This document shows, piece after piece, positions 17,650-26,700 of a stretch of 39,898 nt of DNA. The notes beneath the pieces were generated by a model, which saw nothing but the letters and a program-made list of their open reading frames with translations, was not told the origin of the DNA and did no database searches. Every line of letters begins with the position of its first letter. Position 1 is the first letter of the stretch. Source of the stretch: Aeromonas simiae (GTDB lineage: Bacteria > Pseudomonadota > Gammaproteobacteria > Enterobacterales > Aeromonadaceae). The position numbers were made by a program, and so were the translations under genes. The stretch lies in assembly GCF_000820125.1 (NCBI RefSeq), contig NZ_CDBY01000079.1, forward strand, positions 1,965 through 41,862, read 5' to 3'.

Positions 17650-18033
17650 TTACACACCGGTAATCAAGTTGACCAGCCAGACCAAGGCTCCGTCCAGAAC
17701 GAACAGCAGCAAGCCCATCACAGCAGTCACTGCCAGCACGATCAGGGTTGTCTGAATGGCTTCCTGGCGAGTCGGCCATACGACCTTGCGGACTTCCAGG
17801 CGGGATTCACGGGCAAAAGCCAGCGTGGCCTTCCCCTTGGTGGTCTGCAATGCAAGTACGCCGGCGACGGCGATGGCGACAACTACGCCGAGAACACGGA
17901 CCAGAGTGTGTACCTCTTTGAAGTACTCACCTACGGCCCAGTTCCCTGCAACTACGGCTGCCAGGATGATGAAAACCAGGCCCCAAAGCAGGGTATCCTT
18001 GCTTCCGCCCTGGCTCTCAGGATTCACATTCAT
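17650..18033 (-). CDS. secE: preprotein translocase subunit SecE
   Basis: SecE clamps SecY in the SecYEG channel. The protein is 127 aa, the E. coli length. It shows two N-terminal membrane segments (about 14-33 and 44-62), the amphipathic conserved region ESRLEVRKVVWPTRQEAIQT, and a third membrane helix (about 96-118). This is the three-helix architecture of enterobacterial SecE rather than the one-helix form. It is followed closely by nusG. Upstream is the tRNA-Trp terminator, so some transcription must read through it or start in the short gap. Confidence 0.98.
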   Translation of the reverse strand: MNVNPESQGGSKDTLLWGLVFIILAAVVAGNWAVGEYFKEVHTLVRVLGVVVAIAVAGVLALQTTKGKATLAFARESRLEVRKVVWPTRQEAIQTTLIVLAVTAVMGLLLFVLDGALVWLVNLITGV

Positions 18034-18066
18034 ACAACCTACCTGTATCTGACGTTATCAAAGACA

Positions 18067-18090
18067 CAAAAGCCCCGCACTTGGCGAGGT
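18067..18090 (-). terminator. probable terminator after tRNA-Trp
   Basis: A 6-bp stem (18073-18078 with 18084-18089, one G-U pair on the transcript) with a 5-base loop is followed on the minus strand by CTTTTG. It begins 4 bases after the tRNA 3' end and before secE. The short U-tract suggests partial termination, which would still feed secE-nusG. Confidence 0.6.
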
Positions 18091-18093
18091 ATA

Positions 18094-18170
18094 TGGCAGG
18101 GGCGGAGGGACTCGAACCCCCAACCATCGGTTTTGGAGACCGCTGTTCTACCAATTCGAACTACGCCCCT
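18094..18170 (-). tRNA. tRNA-Trp (CCA)
   Basis: This is a 77-nt cloverleaf with the 3' CCA encoded. The acceptor AGGGGCG pairs with CGCCCCT, the anticodon loop is CTCCAAA (anticodon CCA), and the T arm contains GTTCGAGTC. It lies between tuf and secE, a place with no tRNA in E. coli. Confidence 0.97.
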
Positions 18171-18177
18171 GCATAAG

Positions 18178-18200
18178 AAAGCCCCTATTATAGGGGCTTT
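18178..18200 (-). terminator. hairpin after tuf, terminator-like
   Basis: A perfect 10-bp stem AAAGCCCCTA/TAGGGGCTTT with a 3-base loop lies 22 bases after the tuf stop. On the minus strand the following tract is CTTATG, so the uridine run is only the three within the stem. It may partly terminate or mark the 3' end of the tuf mRNA before tRNA-Trp. Confidence 0.65.
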
Positions 18201-18222
18201 CATTATTCATTGTAAGCCTTGA

Positions 18223-19422
<1,200 letters not shown>

Positions 19423-19501
19423 CTAACGCTGAGTACGCGGTGGCAAGCTAACCACAGAACAGTTTATTACATGCGGATGAAATCGGTGAGATAGAGAGAG
19501 G

Positions 19502-19577
<76 letters not shown>

Positions 19578-19581
19578 ATCT

Positions 19582-19656
<75 letters not shown>

Positions 19657-19692
19657 ACTTCTCTAACCCAGATAACTCAAACCGCAGAGAAA

Positions 19693-19777
19693 TGGTGGAG
19701 GGAGAAGGATTCGAACCTTCGAAGGCAGAGCCGTCAGATTTACAGTCTGATCCCTTTGGCCACTCGGGAACCCCTCC
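19693..19777 (-). tRNA. tRNA-Tyr (GTA)
   Basis: This is an 85-nt class II tRNA with a long variable arm and encoded CCA. The acceptor GGAGGGG pairs with the matching 3' strand, and the anticodon loop CTGTAAA gives anticodon GTA. It appears to be the first tRNA of the operon. The additional upstream tRNA-Thr (thrU) of E. coli is not present in the sequence before it. Confidence 0.97.
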
Positions 19778-19871
19778 GGTCACTTCAGCGTCGCAACGGC
19801 ATTTGTGCTTGCACCCGTTGCTCTGCCGCTTTTTCATACAAAAAAGACGGCCGACATCTAAAGCGTCGCGC

Positions 19872-19900
19872 ATTTTATTGTAACCCTCGGGGGGATGCAA
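19872..19900 (-). promoter_or_regulatory. candidate promoter of the tRNA-tuf operon
   Basis: On the minus strand TTGCAT (19895-19900) and TAAAAT (19872-19877, 5 of 6) are 17 bases apart, followed by a GC-rich discriminator GCGCGAC. Such discriminators are typical of stringently controlled stable-RNA promoters. The predicted start leaves a leader of about 90 bases before tRNA-Tyr. Confidence 0.55.
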
Positions 19901-20032
19901 CACCTGTAGCCCTGAATCGCCCGCCAGCCGCTGTCTTGCGCGATTTTGGAGGCTGACTGGCCGCGCTTTTTCTTGTGGCGTCCCTCGCCCATGGTGTAAG
20001 GTCGCCCTGCCCGATTACCTATCGATGACATC

Positions 20033-20968
20033 ATGACAACAGACCACAACCCCTACCTGCAATTCAGCCGCGAGCAGTGGTCGCTCCTGCGCGACGCCGT
20101 ACCCTTGACGCTGACCGAGCAGGATCTGCAAACACTGCGTGGCATCAATGAGCGGGTTTCGTTGCATGAAGTCGAGACCATCTATCTGCCCCTGTCGCGC
20201 CTGCTCAACCTCTATATCAAGGCCAAGCAGCGCCGTAGCAGAGTGCTGGAGCAGTTTCTTGGCCAGACCCGTGGCCGCATCCCCTATGTCATCAGCATCG
20301 CGGGCAGCGTCGCTGGCGGCAAGAGCACCACGGCGCGGATCCTGCAAGCTCTGCTGGAACGCTGGCCAGAGCATCCCAAGGTTGAGCTCATCACCACCGA
20401 TGGCTTCCTCTACCCTAACCAGGTGCTGGAAGAGCGCGGTCTGATGCATCGCAAGGGCTTCCCCGAGTCATACGACATCCGACAGCTGGTCGAGTTCGTC
20501 GCCAATATCCGCGCAGGTCACGAGCGGGTCGAGGCCCCCGTCTACTCCCACCTCGTCTATGACATAGTCCCGGATGAGAAGAAGGTGGTCGAGCAGCCGG
20601 ATATCCTGATCTTGGAGGGGCTCAATGTGCTGCAAAGCGGCATCGACTCCCTGCACCCGCACCGGGTCTTCGTCTCCGACTTCGTCGACTTCTCCATCTA
20701 TGTGGATGCCGAGACCGATCTGCTGCGAACCTGGTACATCGAGCGCTTCCTCAAGTTCCGCAGCGGCGCCTTCGCCGATCCTGACTCCTACTTCCACCAC
20801 TACGCCCAGCTGCGTGAAGAGGAGGCAGTGGCCATCGCCAGCAACATCTGGCAGGACATCAACTACCGCAATCTGGTTGAGAACATACTGCCGACCCGCG
20901 AACGCGCCAACCTGATCCTGACCAAGGGACCGGAACACGCGGTGGAGCAGGTCAAGCTGCGCAAGTAA
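20033..20968 (+). CDS. coaA: type I pantothenate kinase
   Basis: CoaA phosphorylates pantothenate with ATP, the first and feedback-regulated step of coenzyme A synthesis. The protein is 311 aa (E. coli 316). The P-loop is GSVAGGKST (residues 91-99, Lys97). Family segments [31 protein letters not shown] and [10 protein letters not shown] follow in order. The start [11 protein letters not shown] matches the family N-terminus, though its ribosome-binding site is weak. In E. coli coaA lies between birA and the tRNA-tufB operon. Here it is in the same place but transcribed divergently from the tRNAs. A strong terminator follows. Confidence 0.97.
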   Translation: MTTDHNPYLQFSREQWSLLRDAVPLTLTEQDLQTLRGINERVSLHEVETIYLPLSRLLNLYIKAKQRRSRVLEQFLGQTRGRIPYVISIAGSVAGGKSTTARILQALLERWPEHPKVELITTDGFLYPNQVLEERGLMHRKGFPESYDIRQLVEFVANIRAGHERVEAPVYSHLVYDIVPDEKKVVEQPDILILEGLNVLQSGIDSLHPHRVFVSDFVDFSIYVDAETDLLRTWYIERFLKFRSGAFADPDSYFHHYAQLREEEAVAIASNIWQDINYRNLVENILPTRERANLILTKGPEHAVEQVKLRK

Positions 20969-20985
20969 GCACTCGCATCAGGAAT

Positions 20986-21016
20986 AAAAAAAGGTGGCCA
21001 TTGGCCACCTTTTTTT
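20986..21016. terminator. bidirectional terminator between coaA and the antiporter gene
   Basis: GGTGGCC/GGCCACC forms a 7-bp stem with a 3-base loop (20993-21009), flanked by seven A residues on one side and seven T residues on the other. It can end coaA on the plus strand and the convergent membrane-protein gene on the minus strand. Confidence 0.92.
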
Positions 21017-21057
21017 GCGCTCGACACCTGCCAAACAGGCGATAGTCGCGTCCTGGA

Positions 21058-22380
21058 TTACAGCACCATGGCCGCCACCCAACCAAAGCCCAGCAAGGGA
21101 ATGTTGTAGTGGATGAAGGTCGGCACCACGCTGTCCCAGATGTGATCATGCTGGCCGTCGGCGTTGAGGCCTGAGGTCGGGCCCAGCGTCGAGTCGGAAG
21201 CCGGTGAGCCCGCATCCCCCAGCGCGCCGGCGGCGCCGACCAGAGACATGGTGGCCAGCGGCGAGAAGCCGAGGTGGATGCACAGCGGCACATAGATGGT
21301 GGCGATGATGGGCACGGTGGAGAAAGAGGAGCCAATCCCCATGGTGATGAGCAGCCCCACCAGCAGCATCATGAAGGCGGCGATCCCCTTGTGCCCCTCC
21401 ATCATTCCGCTGACGGCCTGCACCAGGGTGTCGACCCCGTGGGTGGCCTTCATCACGGCGGCAAAGCCGGCGGCGGAGATCATGATGAAGCCGATGAGCG
21501 ACATCATGCGCACCCCCTGGGTAAAGGCATCCTGACTCTCGCGAAACGGAATAACGCCGCCCAGCGTGAAAATCACGAAACCGGCCAGAGCCCCCAACAC
21601 AATGCTGTCGGTGGTCAATTGCAGGCCGAGCGCCACCGCGATGGCCAGCAGTGCCACCCAGATGTGCTTCAGGTTGAGCTCGGTGCTCTCCGGCTCGGCC
21701 GCTAGGATCTGAGCCACGTCATACTGGCGCGGCTTGCGATAGGTGATAAAGACCGCCACCAGCAGACCGAGGAACATGCCCGCCACCGGGATTGCCATCG
21801 CCAGCGACAACTGGCCCGACGCGACCGGCACGCCGTTGTCGATCAGGTTCTTGGCCAGGATGTTGTTGAGGAAGATGCCACCAAAGCCCACCGGCAACAG
21901 CATATAGGTCGCGGTCAGGCCGAAGGTGATGACACAGGCCACCAGGCGGCGGTCGATCTGCATCTGGGCCATCACGTGCAACAACGGCGGGATCAGGATC
22001 GGGATGAAGGCGATGTGCACCGGGATCAGGTTCTGCGAGGAGATAGAGACCAGCAGCACGGCGGTCAGCAGCAGCGCCTTGACCCACATGATCCGGTTAG
22101 GGCTGGCCTCCTTGCCGAGCTGGTCGATCACCTTGCGCGCCAGCAGATCGGTGATGCCGGAGCGGGAGATGGCAACGGCAAACGCCCCCAGCATGGCATA
22201 GGAGAGGGCGATCTCGGCGCCGCCCCCCAGCCCACCGCTAAAAGCGGAGAGCGTATCGGAGAGGGAGAGCCCCCCCACCAAGCCACCGACGATGGCACCG
22301 ATACTCAGTGACACCACGACATTGATTCGCAGCAGGCTGAGCACCAGCATCAGGCTGACCGCGATAACCACAGGGTTCAT
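21058..22380 (-). CDS. Na+/H+ antiporter family membrane transporter
   Basis: This is a polytopic inner-membrane transporter of 440 aa with about 11-12 hydrophobic segments. It resembles the NhaC/YuiF-type Na+/H+ antiporter family, with family-like stretches [38 protein letters not shown] and [20 protein letters not shown]. The C-terminal half has a conserved Asp/Ser-rich segment. The start at 22380 (MNPVVIAV) has an AAGGAA ribosome-binding site; the frame is open 20 codons further upstream without one. The substrate is uncertain, since relatives are annotated either as cation antiporters or amino-acid transporters. It stands alone between convergent coaA and co-directional birA, and is absent from this spot in E. 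coli. Confidence 0.75.
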   Translation of the reverse strand: MNPVVIAVSLMLVLSLLRINVVVSLSIGAIVGGLVGGLSLSDTLSAFSGGLGGGAEIALSYAMLGAFAVAISRSGITDLLARKVIDQLGKEASPNRIMWVKALLLTAVLLVSISSQNLIPVHIAFIPILIPPLLHVMAQMQIDRRLVACVITFGLTATYMLLPVGFGGIFLNNILAKNLIDNGVPVASGQLSLAMAIPVAGMFLGLLVAVFITYRKPRQYDVAQILAAEPESTELNLKHIWVALLAIAVALGLQLTTDSIVLGALAGFVIFTLGGVIPFRESQDAFTQGVRMMSLIGFIMISAAGFAAVMKATHGVDTLVQAVSGMMEGHKGIAAFMMLLVGLLITMGIGSSFSTVPIIATIYVPLCIHLGFSPLATMSLVGAAGALGDAGSPASDSTLGPTSGLNADGQHDHIWDSVVPTFIHYNIPLLGFGWVAAMVL

Positions 22381-22459
22381 TGCACTTCCTTTTTTATCTT
22401 TGGGACGCTGTCTGTCGAAAAAGGCGTCTAAATTGGCCAATTACATGATGAATGTCTAG

Positions 22460-22487
22460 AAAAATCTGGCCCGCACTATGGCGGGCC
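22460..22487 (-). terminator. rho-independent terminator after birA
   Basis: A perfect 7-bp GC stem GGCCCGC/GCGGGCC (22468-22474 with 22481-22487) and a 6-base loop are followed on the minus strand by AGATTTTTC. It lies 44 bases after the birA stop and closes the murB-birA operon. Confidence 0.85.
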
Positions 22488-22531
22488 GAGGGTGATGCTG
22501 AAAATATGGAATAAACGGCTACGTGTGGCGC

Positions 22532-23494
22532 TCATACCGGGCGCAGCGACAGCTCACCACCGAAGAAGACCTGGATCCCCTCCTCCGTTTCCAGGCGCAG
22601 GGCGCCCCGTTCATCGACCCCGCGGGCGATGCCACGGATCTCCTGATCGCCCATCAGCAGCCGCACTGGACGCCCCTGGAAACTGTCGAGCTGGTTCCAG
22701 CGCGCCACGAAGGCCCCCAGCCCATCCTGCTCGAAACGCAGCATCGCCCGCTGCAATCCCCCAGCGACCCGGGCTGCCAGCAGGTTGCGATCGACCGGCT
22801 CGCTGCGCACCTGGCGCAGCTCGGCCCAGGCCTGATCGATCTTGTCGGCCTCGGCCTGCGGCATCGCCAGATTGACCCCCACACCGACCACCACGTGACA
22901 AAGACTGCCGGCGCTCCCGCTCATCTCAACCAGGATGCCGGCCAGCTTGCGCCCCTGATAGTAGAGATCGTTGGGCCACTTGAGCTGCACCCCGTGATAA
23001 CCCAGCTCTTCCAGGGCGTCGACCACCGCCACCCCGATCGCCAGACTGAGCCCCATCACGGCGGCCATCCCCAACTCCAGCCGCCAGTAGAGGCTGACAA
23101 TGAGCTGACAGCCGAACGGTGAGACCCACAACTTGCCACGGCGGCCACGGCCAGCGCTCTGGCACTCGGCCAGACAGAGGGTGCCCGAATCGAGCCTATC
23201 AACCCGCTCCAGCAGATACTGGTTGGTGGAGTCGATCACCGGGAAGACGTGAACCGGCGCCAGCGGCAACTGCTGCTGCAACCACTCCCGATCGTAGAGC
23301 GCCAGCGGCAGGGCAAGGCGGTGGCCGCGACCGGTCAGGCTGTAGATGTCGAGGCCCAGGGTCTTGAGCGCGGCCACATGCTTGCTCACCGCCGCCCGGC
23401 TGATGCCGAGCCGCTCACCGAGCTGCTCACCGGAGTGGAATTCACCATCAGCCAGGATCTCAAGCAGCGCCTGGCGCACCGGTGTCAACGTCAT
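22532..23494 (-). CDS. birA: bifunctional biotin ligase / biotin operon repressor
   Basis: BirA activates biotin to biotinyl-AMP, transfers it to the acetyl-CoA carboxylase carrier protein, and as holo-repressor controls biotin synthesis genes. The protein is 320 aa (E. coli 321). An N-terminal winged helix-turn-helix (about 1-60, LGISRAAVSKHVAALKTLG) shows it is the repressor type. The catalytic loop GRGRRG is at 115-120, and LKWPNDLYYQGRKLAGILVE binds biotin. The ATG overlaps the murB stop by the sequence ATGA, indicating translational coupling. Confidence 0.97.
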   Translation of the reverse strand: MTLTPVRQALLEILADGEFHSGEQLGERLGISRAAVSKHVAALKTLGLDIYSLTGRGHRLALPLALYDREWLQQQLPLAPVHVFPVIDSTNQYLLERVDRLDSGTLCLAECQSAGRGRRGKLWVSPFGCQLIVSLYWRLELGMAAVMGLSLAIGVAVVDALEELGYHGVQLKWPNDLYYQGRKLAGILVEMSGSAGSLCHVVVGVGVNLAMPQAEADKIDQAWAELRQVRSEPVDRNLLAARVAGGLQRAMLRFEQDGLGAFVARWNQLDSFQGRPVRLLMGDQEIRGIARGVDERGALRLETEEGIQVFFGGELSLRPV

Positions 23495-24528
23495 GCCATC
23501 ACCTCATCGAGCGTGGTTTCCCCGGTGGCCCCCATGAAGCGCACCTCATGCTCCAGCCGCACCCCGAAGCGCGCCCCCACCGTATCGCGCACATGGGCCG
23601 CCAGGGTGAGCAGCTCGTGGGCGCTTGCCCCGCCACAGTTCACCAGCACCAGCGCCTGCTCCTGATGCACTGCCGCCTGGCCGATGCTAAACCCCTTGAG
23701 CCCGCACTGCTCGATGAGCCAGCCGGCGGCCAGCTTGACCTGCCCTTCGCCAGCCGGGTAGCTCGGCATGGTGGGGTAGTCGCTTCGTAGCCGCTCGGCC
23801 AGCGCCGTCGGCACCACGGGGTTTTTGAAGAAGCTGCCGGCGTTGCCGAGCCGCGCCGGATCCGGCAGCTTGGCCATGCGGGTGGCACACACGGTATCGA
23901 AGATGGCCTGGGGCGTCGGCTGCTCACCGAGGGCGGCCAGCGGCCCGTAGCCACGCACCGGTTGCCACGCCTTGGGCAGGCGCAGCCCCACTGCGGTGAT
24001 GAGGTGACTCTCCTGATACTCATGCTTGAAGATGCTGTCGCGATAGCCGAAGCGGCAGTCGGCTGCGGCTATCCGCTCGGACTCCCCATCGGCCCAGCGC
24101 AGGGTATCCACGTAGGCACAAAAACGCGCCAGCTCGACCCCGTAGGCACCGATGTTCTGCACCGGCGCGGCCCCCACGCAGCCGGGGATCAGCGCCAGAT
24201 TCTCCAGCCCCGGCATGCCTTGCTCCAGGGCGTGGCACACCAGATGGTGCCAGTTCTCACCGGCCGCCACGTGCAGCAGCCAGCTCTCCCCCTCATCGGT
24301 CACCGTGATGCCGCGCAGACGGTTAAGCAGCACCAGCCCGGCAAAGTCGCAGGTAAACAGCACATTGCTGCCCCCGCCCAGCACCAGCCTGGGGAGCCCG
24401 GCCCAACGCGGGTCGCAGCGCAAGGCGGCGAACTCGTCGGGCTGCTCCAGCGTGACCAGCCAGTCGGCGCGGGCCGCCAGACCCAGGGTGTTGAGATCGT
24501 TCAAAGGGGCATGGGGGAGCAGTTTCAT
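23491..24528 (-). CDS. murB: UDP-N-acetylenolpyruvoylglucosamine reductase
   Basis: MurB is the FAD enzyme that reduces enolpyruvyl-UDP-GlcNAc to UDP-MurNAc with NADPH, the second committed step of peptidoglycan synthesis. The protein is 345 aa (E. coli 342). The FAD-binding region has LVLGGGSNVL and VGAAPVQNIGAYGVE. The catalytic-serine segment GNAGSFFKNP is present, with AGWLIEQCGLKG near the C-terminus. The start at 24528 (MKLLPHAPLNDLNTLG) is chosen by family match. It overlaps birA by ATGA, the same gene pair as in E. coli, and is divergent from ktrA. Confidence 0.97.
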   Translation of the reverse strand: MKLLPHAPLNDLNTLGLAARADWLVTLEQPDEFAALRCDPRWAGLPRLVLGGGSNVLFTCDFAGLVLLNRLRGITVTDEGESWLLHVAAGENWHHLVCHALEQGMPGLENLALIPGCVGAAPVQNIGAYGVELARFCAYVDTLRWADGESERIAAADCRFGYRDSIFKHEYQESHLITAVGLRLPKAWQPVRGYGPLAALGEQPTPQAIFDTVCATRMAKLPDPARLGNAGSFFKNPVVPTALAERLRSDYPTMPSYPAGEGQVKLAAGWLIEQCGLKGFSIGQAAVHQEQALVLVNCGGASAHELLTLAAHVRDTVGARFGVRLEHEVRFMGATGETTLDEVMA

Positions 24529-24656
24529 GGGCGTCGTCCAACAACAGAGTGGCGCCAAGTCTACCTCAATTGATTGGTCACGGAAAAATTGCCTCCACTT
24601 CTCCCCCGTGGTCGGCTGGATTAGAGTATCTCCTTCCCATTGAGCAGGAATCCCCC

Positions 24657-25310
24657 ATGAACAGCCAATTTGCCGTGATCGGTCTGGGTCTGTTTGGCAG
24701 CGCCCTGTGTGAGGAGCTGGATCGTCAGGATGCCCAGGTGCTGGCCATCGATATCGACGAGACCAAGACCCGCCAGGTCGCGACCTTCTGCAGCCACACC
24801 ATCGTCGCCGACGCCAGTGACGAGGCCACCGTGGCCGAACTCGGCCTGACCGACTATGACATCGTCTTCGTCGCCATCGGCGACAGCCTGGAGACCAGCA
24901 TCCTCATCACCCTGATCCTCAAGGAGGCCGGCGTGAAGAAGGTGTGGGTCAAGGCACGCGACAAGTTCCACGCCAAGATCCTGCAAAAAGTGGGTGCCGA
25001 CAAGGTGATCAACCCGGAGTGGGACATGGGGCGCCGGGTAGCCCAGAGCATGCTCGACAACCGGCTGTTCGACTACCTCGAGCTGGGCCACAACATGGTG
25101 CTAACCGAGTTCGTCATCGGCTTGCAGCAAAATGGCCGCACCCTGGGGGATCTGCACCTGCTGCAACAAAGCGAGTTCCAGCTGCTCGCCATCAAGCGCG
25201 GCGAGACCTTGCATAACGTGCTGACCGGCAAGATGGAGATGCAGCTCGGCGACATCCTGATCCTGGCTGGCAACAAGCACGCCATCGATCACTGGCTGGA
25301 TACCCTATGA
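24657..25310 (+). CDS. ktrA: potassium uptake regulatory subunit KtrA (TrkA family)
   Basis: KtrA is the cytosolic RCK ring protein that gates the KtrB potassium channel-like transporter in response to ATP/ADP. The protein is 217 aa. The N-terminal RCK_N domain has the nucleotide-binding pattern G9-x-G11-xx-G14 and the ribose-binding acidic residue Asp32 in LAIDIDE. A shorter RCK_C domain follows from about residue 135. The start at 24657 (MNSQFAVIGLG) has an AGGAA ribosome-binding site; an upstream in-frame ATG at 24549 lies in the intergenic region and is rejected. Its last codons overlap ktrB by ATGA. Confidence 0.92.
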   Translation: MNSQFAVIGLGLFGSALCEELDRQDAQVLAIDIDETKTRQVATFCSHTIVADASDEATVAELGLTDYDIVFVAIGDSLETSILITLILKEAGVKKVWVKARDKFHAKILQKVGADKVINPEWDMGRRVAQSMLDNRLFDYLELGHNMVLTEFVIGLQQNGRTLGDLHLLQQSEFQLLAIKRGETLHNVLTGKMEMQLGDILILAGNKHAIDHWLDTL

Positions 25311-26659
25311 CCCGCTGGCGCAGCAGTTTCGCCTTCCGCCTGCAACAGGACGAGTCACGCTGGAGCGAGGCCAAGCTGATCCTCAACAGCTTCCTCTCGA
25401 TCCTGCTGGTCGGCACCCTGTTCCTGATGCAGCCCTCCAGCCACAACGGCTCGCTCACCTTCATCGACGCCCTGTTCACCGCCACCTCGGCCATCAGCGT
25501 GACCGGGCTCGGCGTGGTCGACACCGGCACCGTCTTCACCCTGCAAGGGCAGATCATCCTGATCCTGCTGATGGAGATTGGCGGGCTCGGCCAGATGACC
25601 ATGACGGTGCTGCTGCTGGCGCTGCTGAGCAAGCGGGTCAGCCTGCGCCAGCAGGTGCTGGCCAAGGAGGCGCTGGGCCAGGAGGGGAGCATCGACATAG
25701 TGCGGCTGGTCAAGCGCATCATACTGTTTGCCCTGATCGCCCAGCTCATCGGCACCGCCCTGATGGGCATTCGCTGGGTGCCTGAGATGGGCTGGGGGCA
25801 TGGCCTCTATGTCAGCTTCTTCCATGCGGCGTCGGCCTTCAACAACGCCGGCTTCTCCCTGTTTGCCAACAACCTGATGGACTATCGCGACGACGCCTTG
25901 ATCAGCCTGACCATAGCCGGGCTGCTGATCCTCGGAGGCATAGGGTTTACGGTGATCGTCGACGTGGTGCGCCGGCGCCACTGGCGCCGCTTCAAGCTGC
26001 ACACCAAGTTGATGCTGGTCGGCACGCCGGTGCTACTGCTGGTCGGCACCCTGATCTTCTGGCTGCTCGAGCACGGCAACCGGGGCACCCTGGGGGGCGC
26101 CACCTTCGGCCACCAGATGCTGGCCGCCTTCTTCCACTCGGCCAGCGCCCGCACCGCCGGCTTCAACACGGTCGACATCGGCCACTTCACCCCGGCCGCC
26201 CTACTGTTCCTGATGGCGCTGATGTTCATCGGCGCCGGCACCTCCTCCACCGGTGGGGGGATCAAGGTGACCACCTTCGCCGTGGTGGTGCTGGCGACCC
26301 GCGCCTTCCTCACCAAGCAACCCCACGTCACCGCCTTCGGCCGCAGTGTCTCGTCCCAGGTGGTGACCCGCTCGCTGGCCATCATCATCGTCAGCGCCAT
26401 GGTGCTGTTTCTGGCCATGTTCCTGCTGATGATGACCGAGTCGCTGCCGTTCGACAAAATCATGTTCGAGGTGGTCTCGGCCTTCGCCACCGTGGGACTG
26501 TCGACCGGCATCACTACCGCCCTGAGCGAGCCGGGCAAGCTGATCCTGGTGCTGGTGATGATCTGCGGCCGTCTCGGCCCGCTCACCCTCGCCTTCATGC
26601 TGGCCCGGCCGGTCGAGACCCGCATCCGCTACCCGGAAGAGAACGTCTATACCGGCTGA
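25307..26659 (+). CDS. ktrB: potassium transporter KtrB (TrkH/KtrB family)
   Basis: KtrB is the membrane subunit of the KtrAB system, which mediates Na+-dependent K+ uptake in Vibrio. The protein is 450 aa and made of four M1-P-M2 repeats. Each carries its filter glycine: SVTGLGV, NNAGFSL, RTAGFNT and TVGLSTG. The third membrane region contains the Gly-rich gate loop GAGTSSTGGGIKVTT. It is translationally coupled to ktrA by a 4-base overlap. The gene may support osmotic and sodium adaptation. The convergent topB gene follows after 41 bases. Confidence 0.93.
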   Translation: MTRWRSSFAFRLQQDESRWSEAKLILNSFLSILLVGTLFLMQPSSHNGSLTFIDALFTATSAISVTGLGVVDTGTVFTLQGQIILILLMEIGGLGQMTMTVLLLALLSKRVSLRQQVLAKEALGQEGSIDIVRLVKRIILFALIAQLIGTALMGIRWVPEMGWGHGLYVSFFHAASAFNNAGFSLFANNLMDYRDDALISLTIAGLLILGGIGFTVIVDVVRRRHWRRFKLHTKLMLVGTPVLLLVGTLIFWLLEHGNRGTLGGATFGHQMLAAFFHSASARTAGFNTVDIGHFTPAALLFLMALMFIGAGTSSTGGGIKVTTFAVVVLATRAFLTKQPHVTAFGRSVSSQVVTRSLAIIIVSAMVLFLAMFLLMMTESLPFDKIMFEVVSAFATVGLSTGITTALSEPGKLILVLVMICGRLGPLTLAFMLARPVETRIRYPEENVYTG

Positions 26660-26669
26660 GGCCAGATGC

Positions 26670-26697
26670 AAGCAGGGAGGCCAAGGCCCCCCTGCTT
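26670..26697. terminator. possible bidirectional terminator between ktrB and topB
   Basis: AAGCAGGG and CCCTGCTT form an 8-bp stem, with further partial pairing inside, in the 41-base space between convergent genes. No clear T-run follows on either side, so termination strength is doubtful. Confidence 0.35.
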
Positions 26698-26700
26698 CGC

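Noticed and set aside
19973..20000. Possible coaA promoter TTGTGG, 16 bases, TGTAAG
   Set aside because: Each box matches consensus poorly, and such matches are frequent. Kept only as a note.
22431..22442. Perfect 12-bp palindrome AATTGGCCAATT upstream of the antiporter gene
   Set aside because: It could be an operator, but a single short palindrome with no known regulator match or promoter context is not enough.
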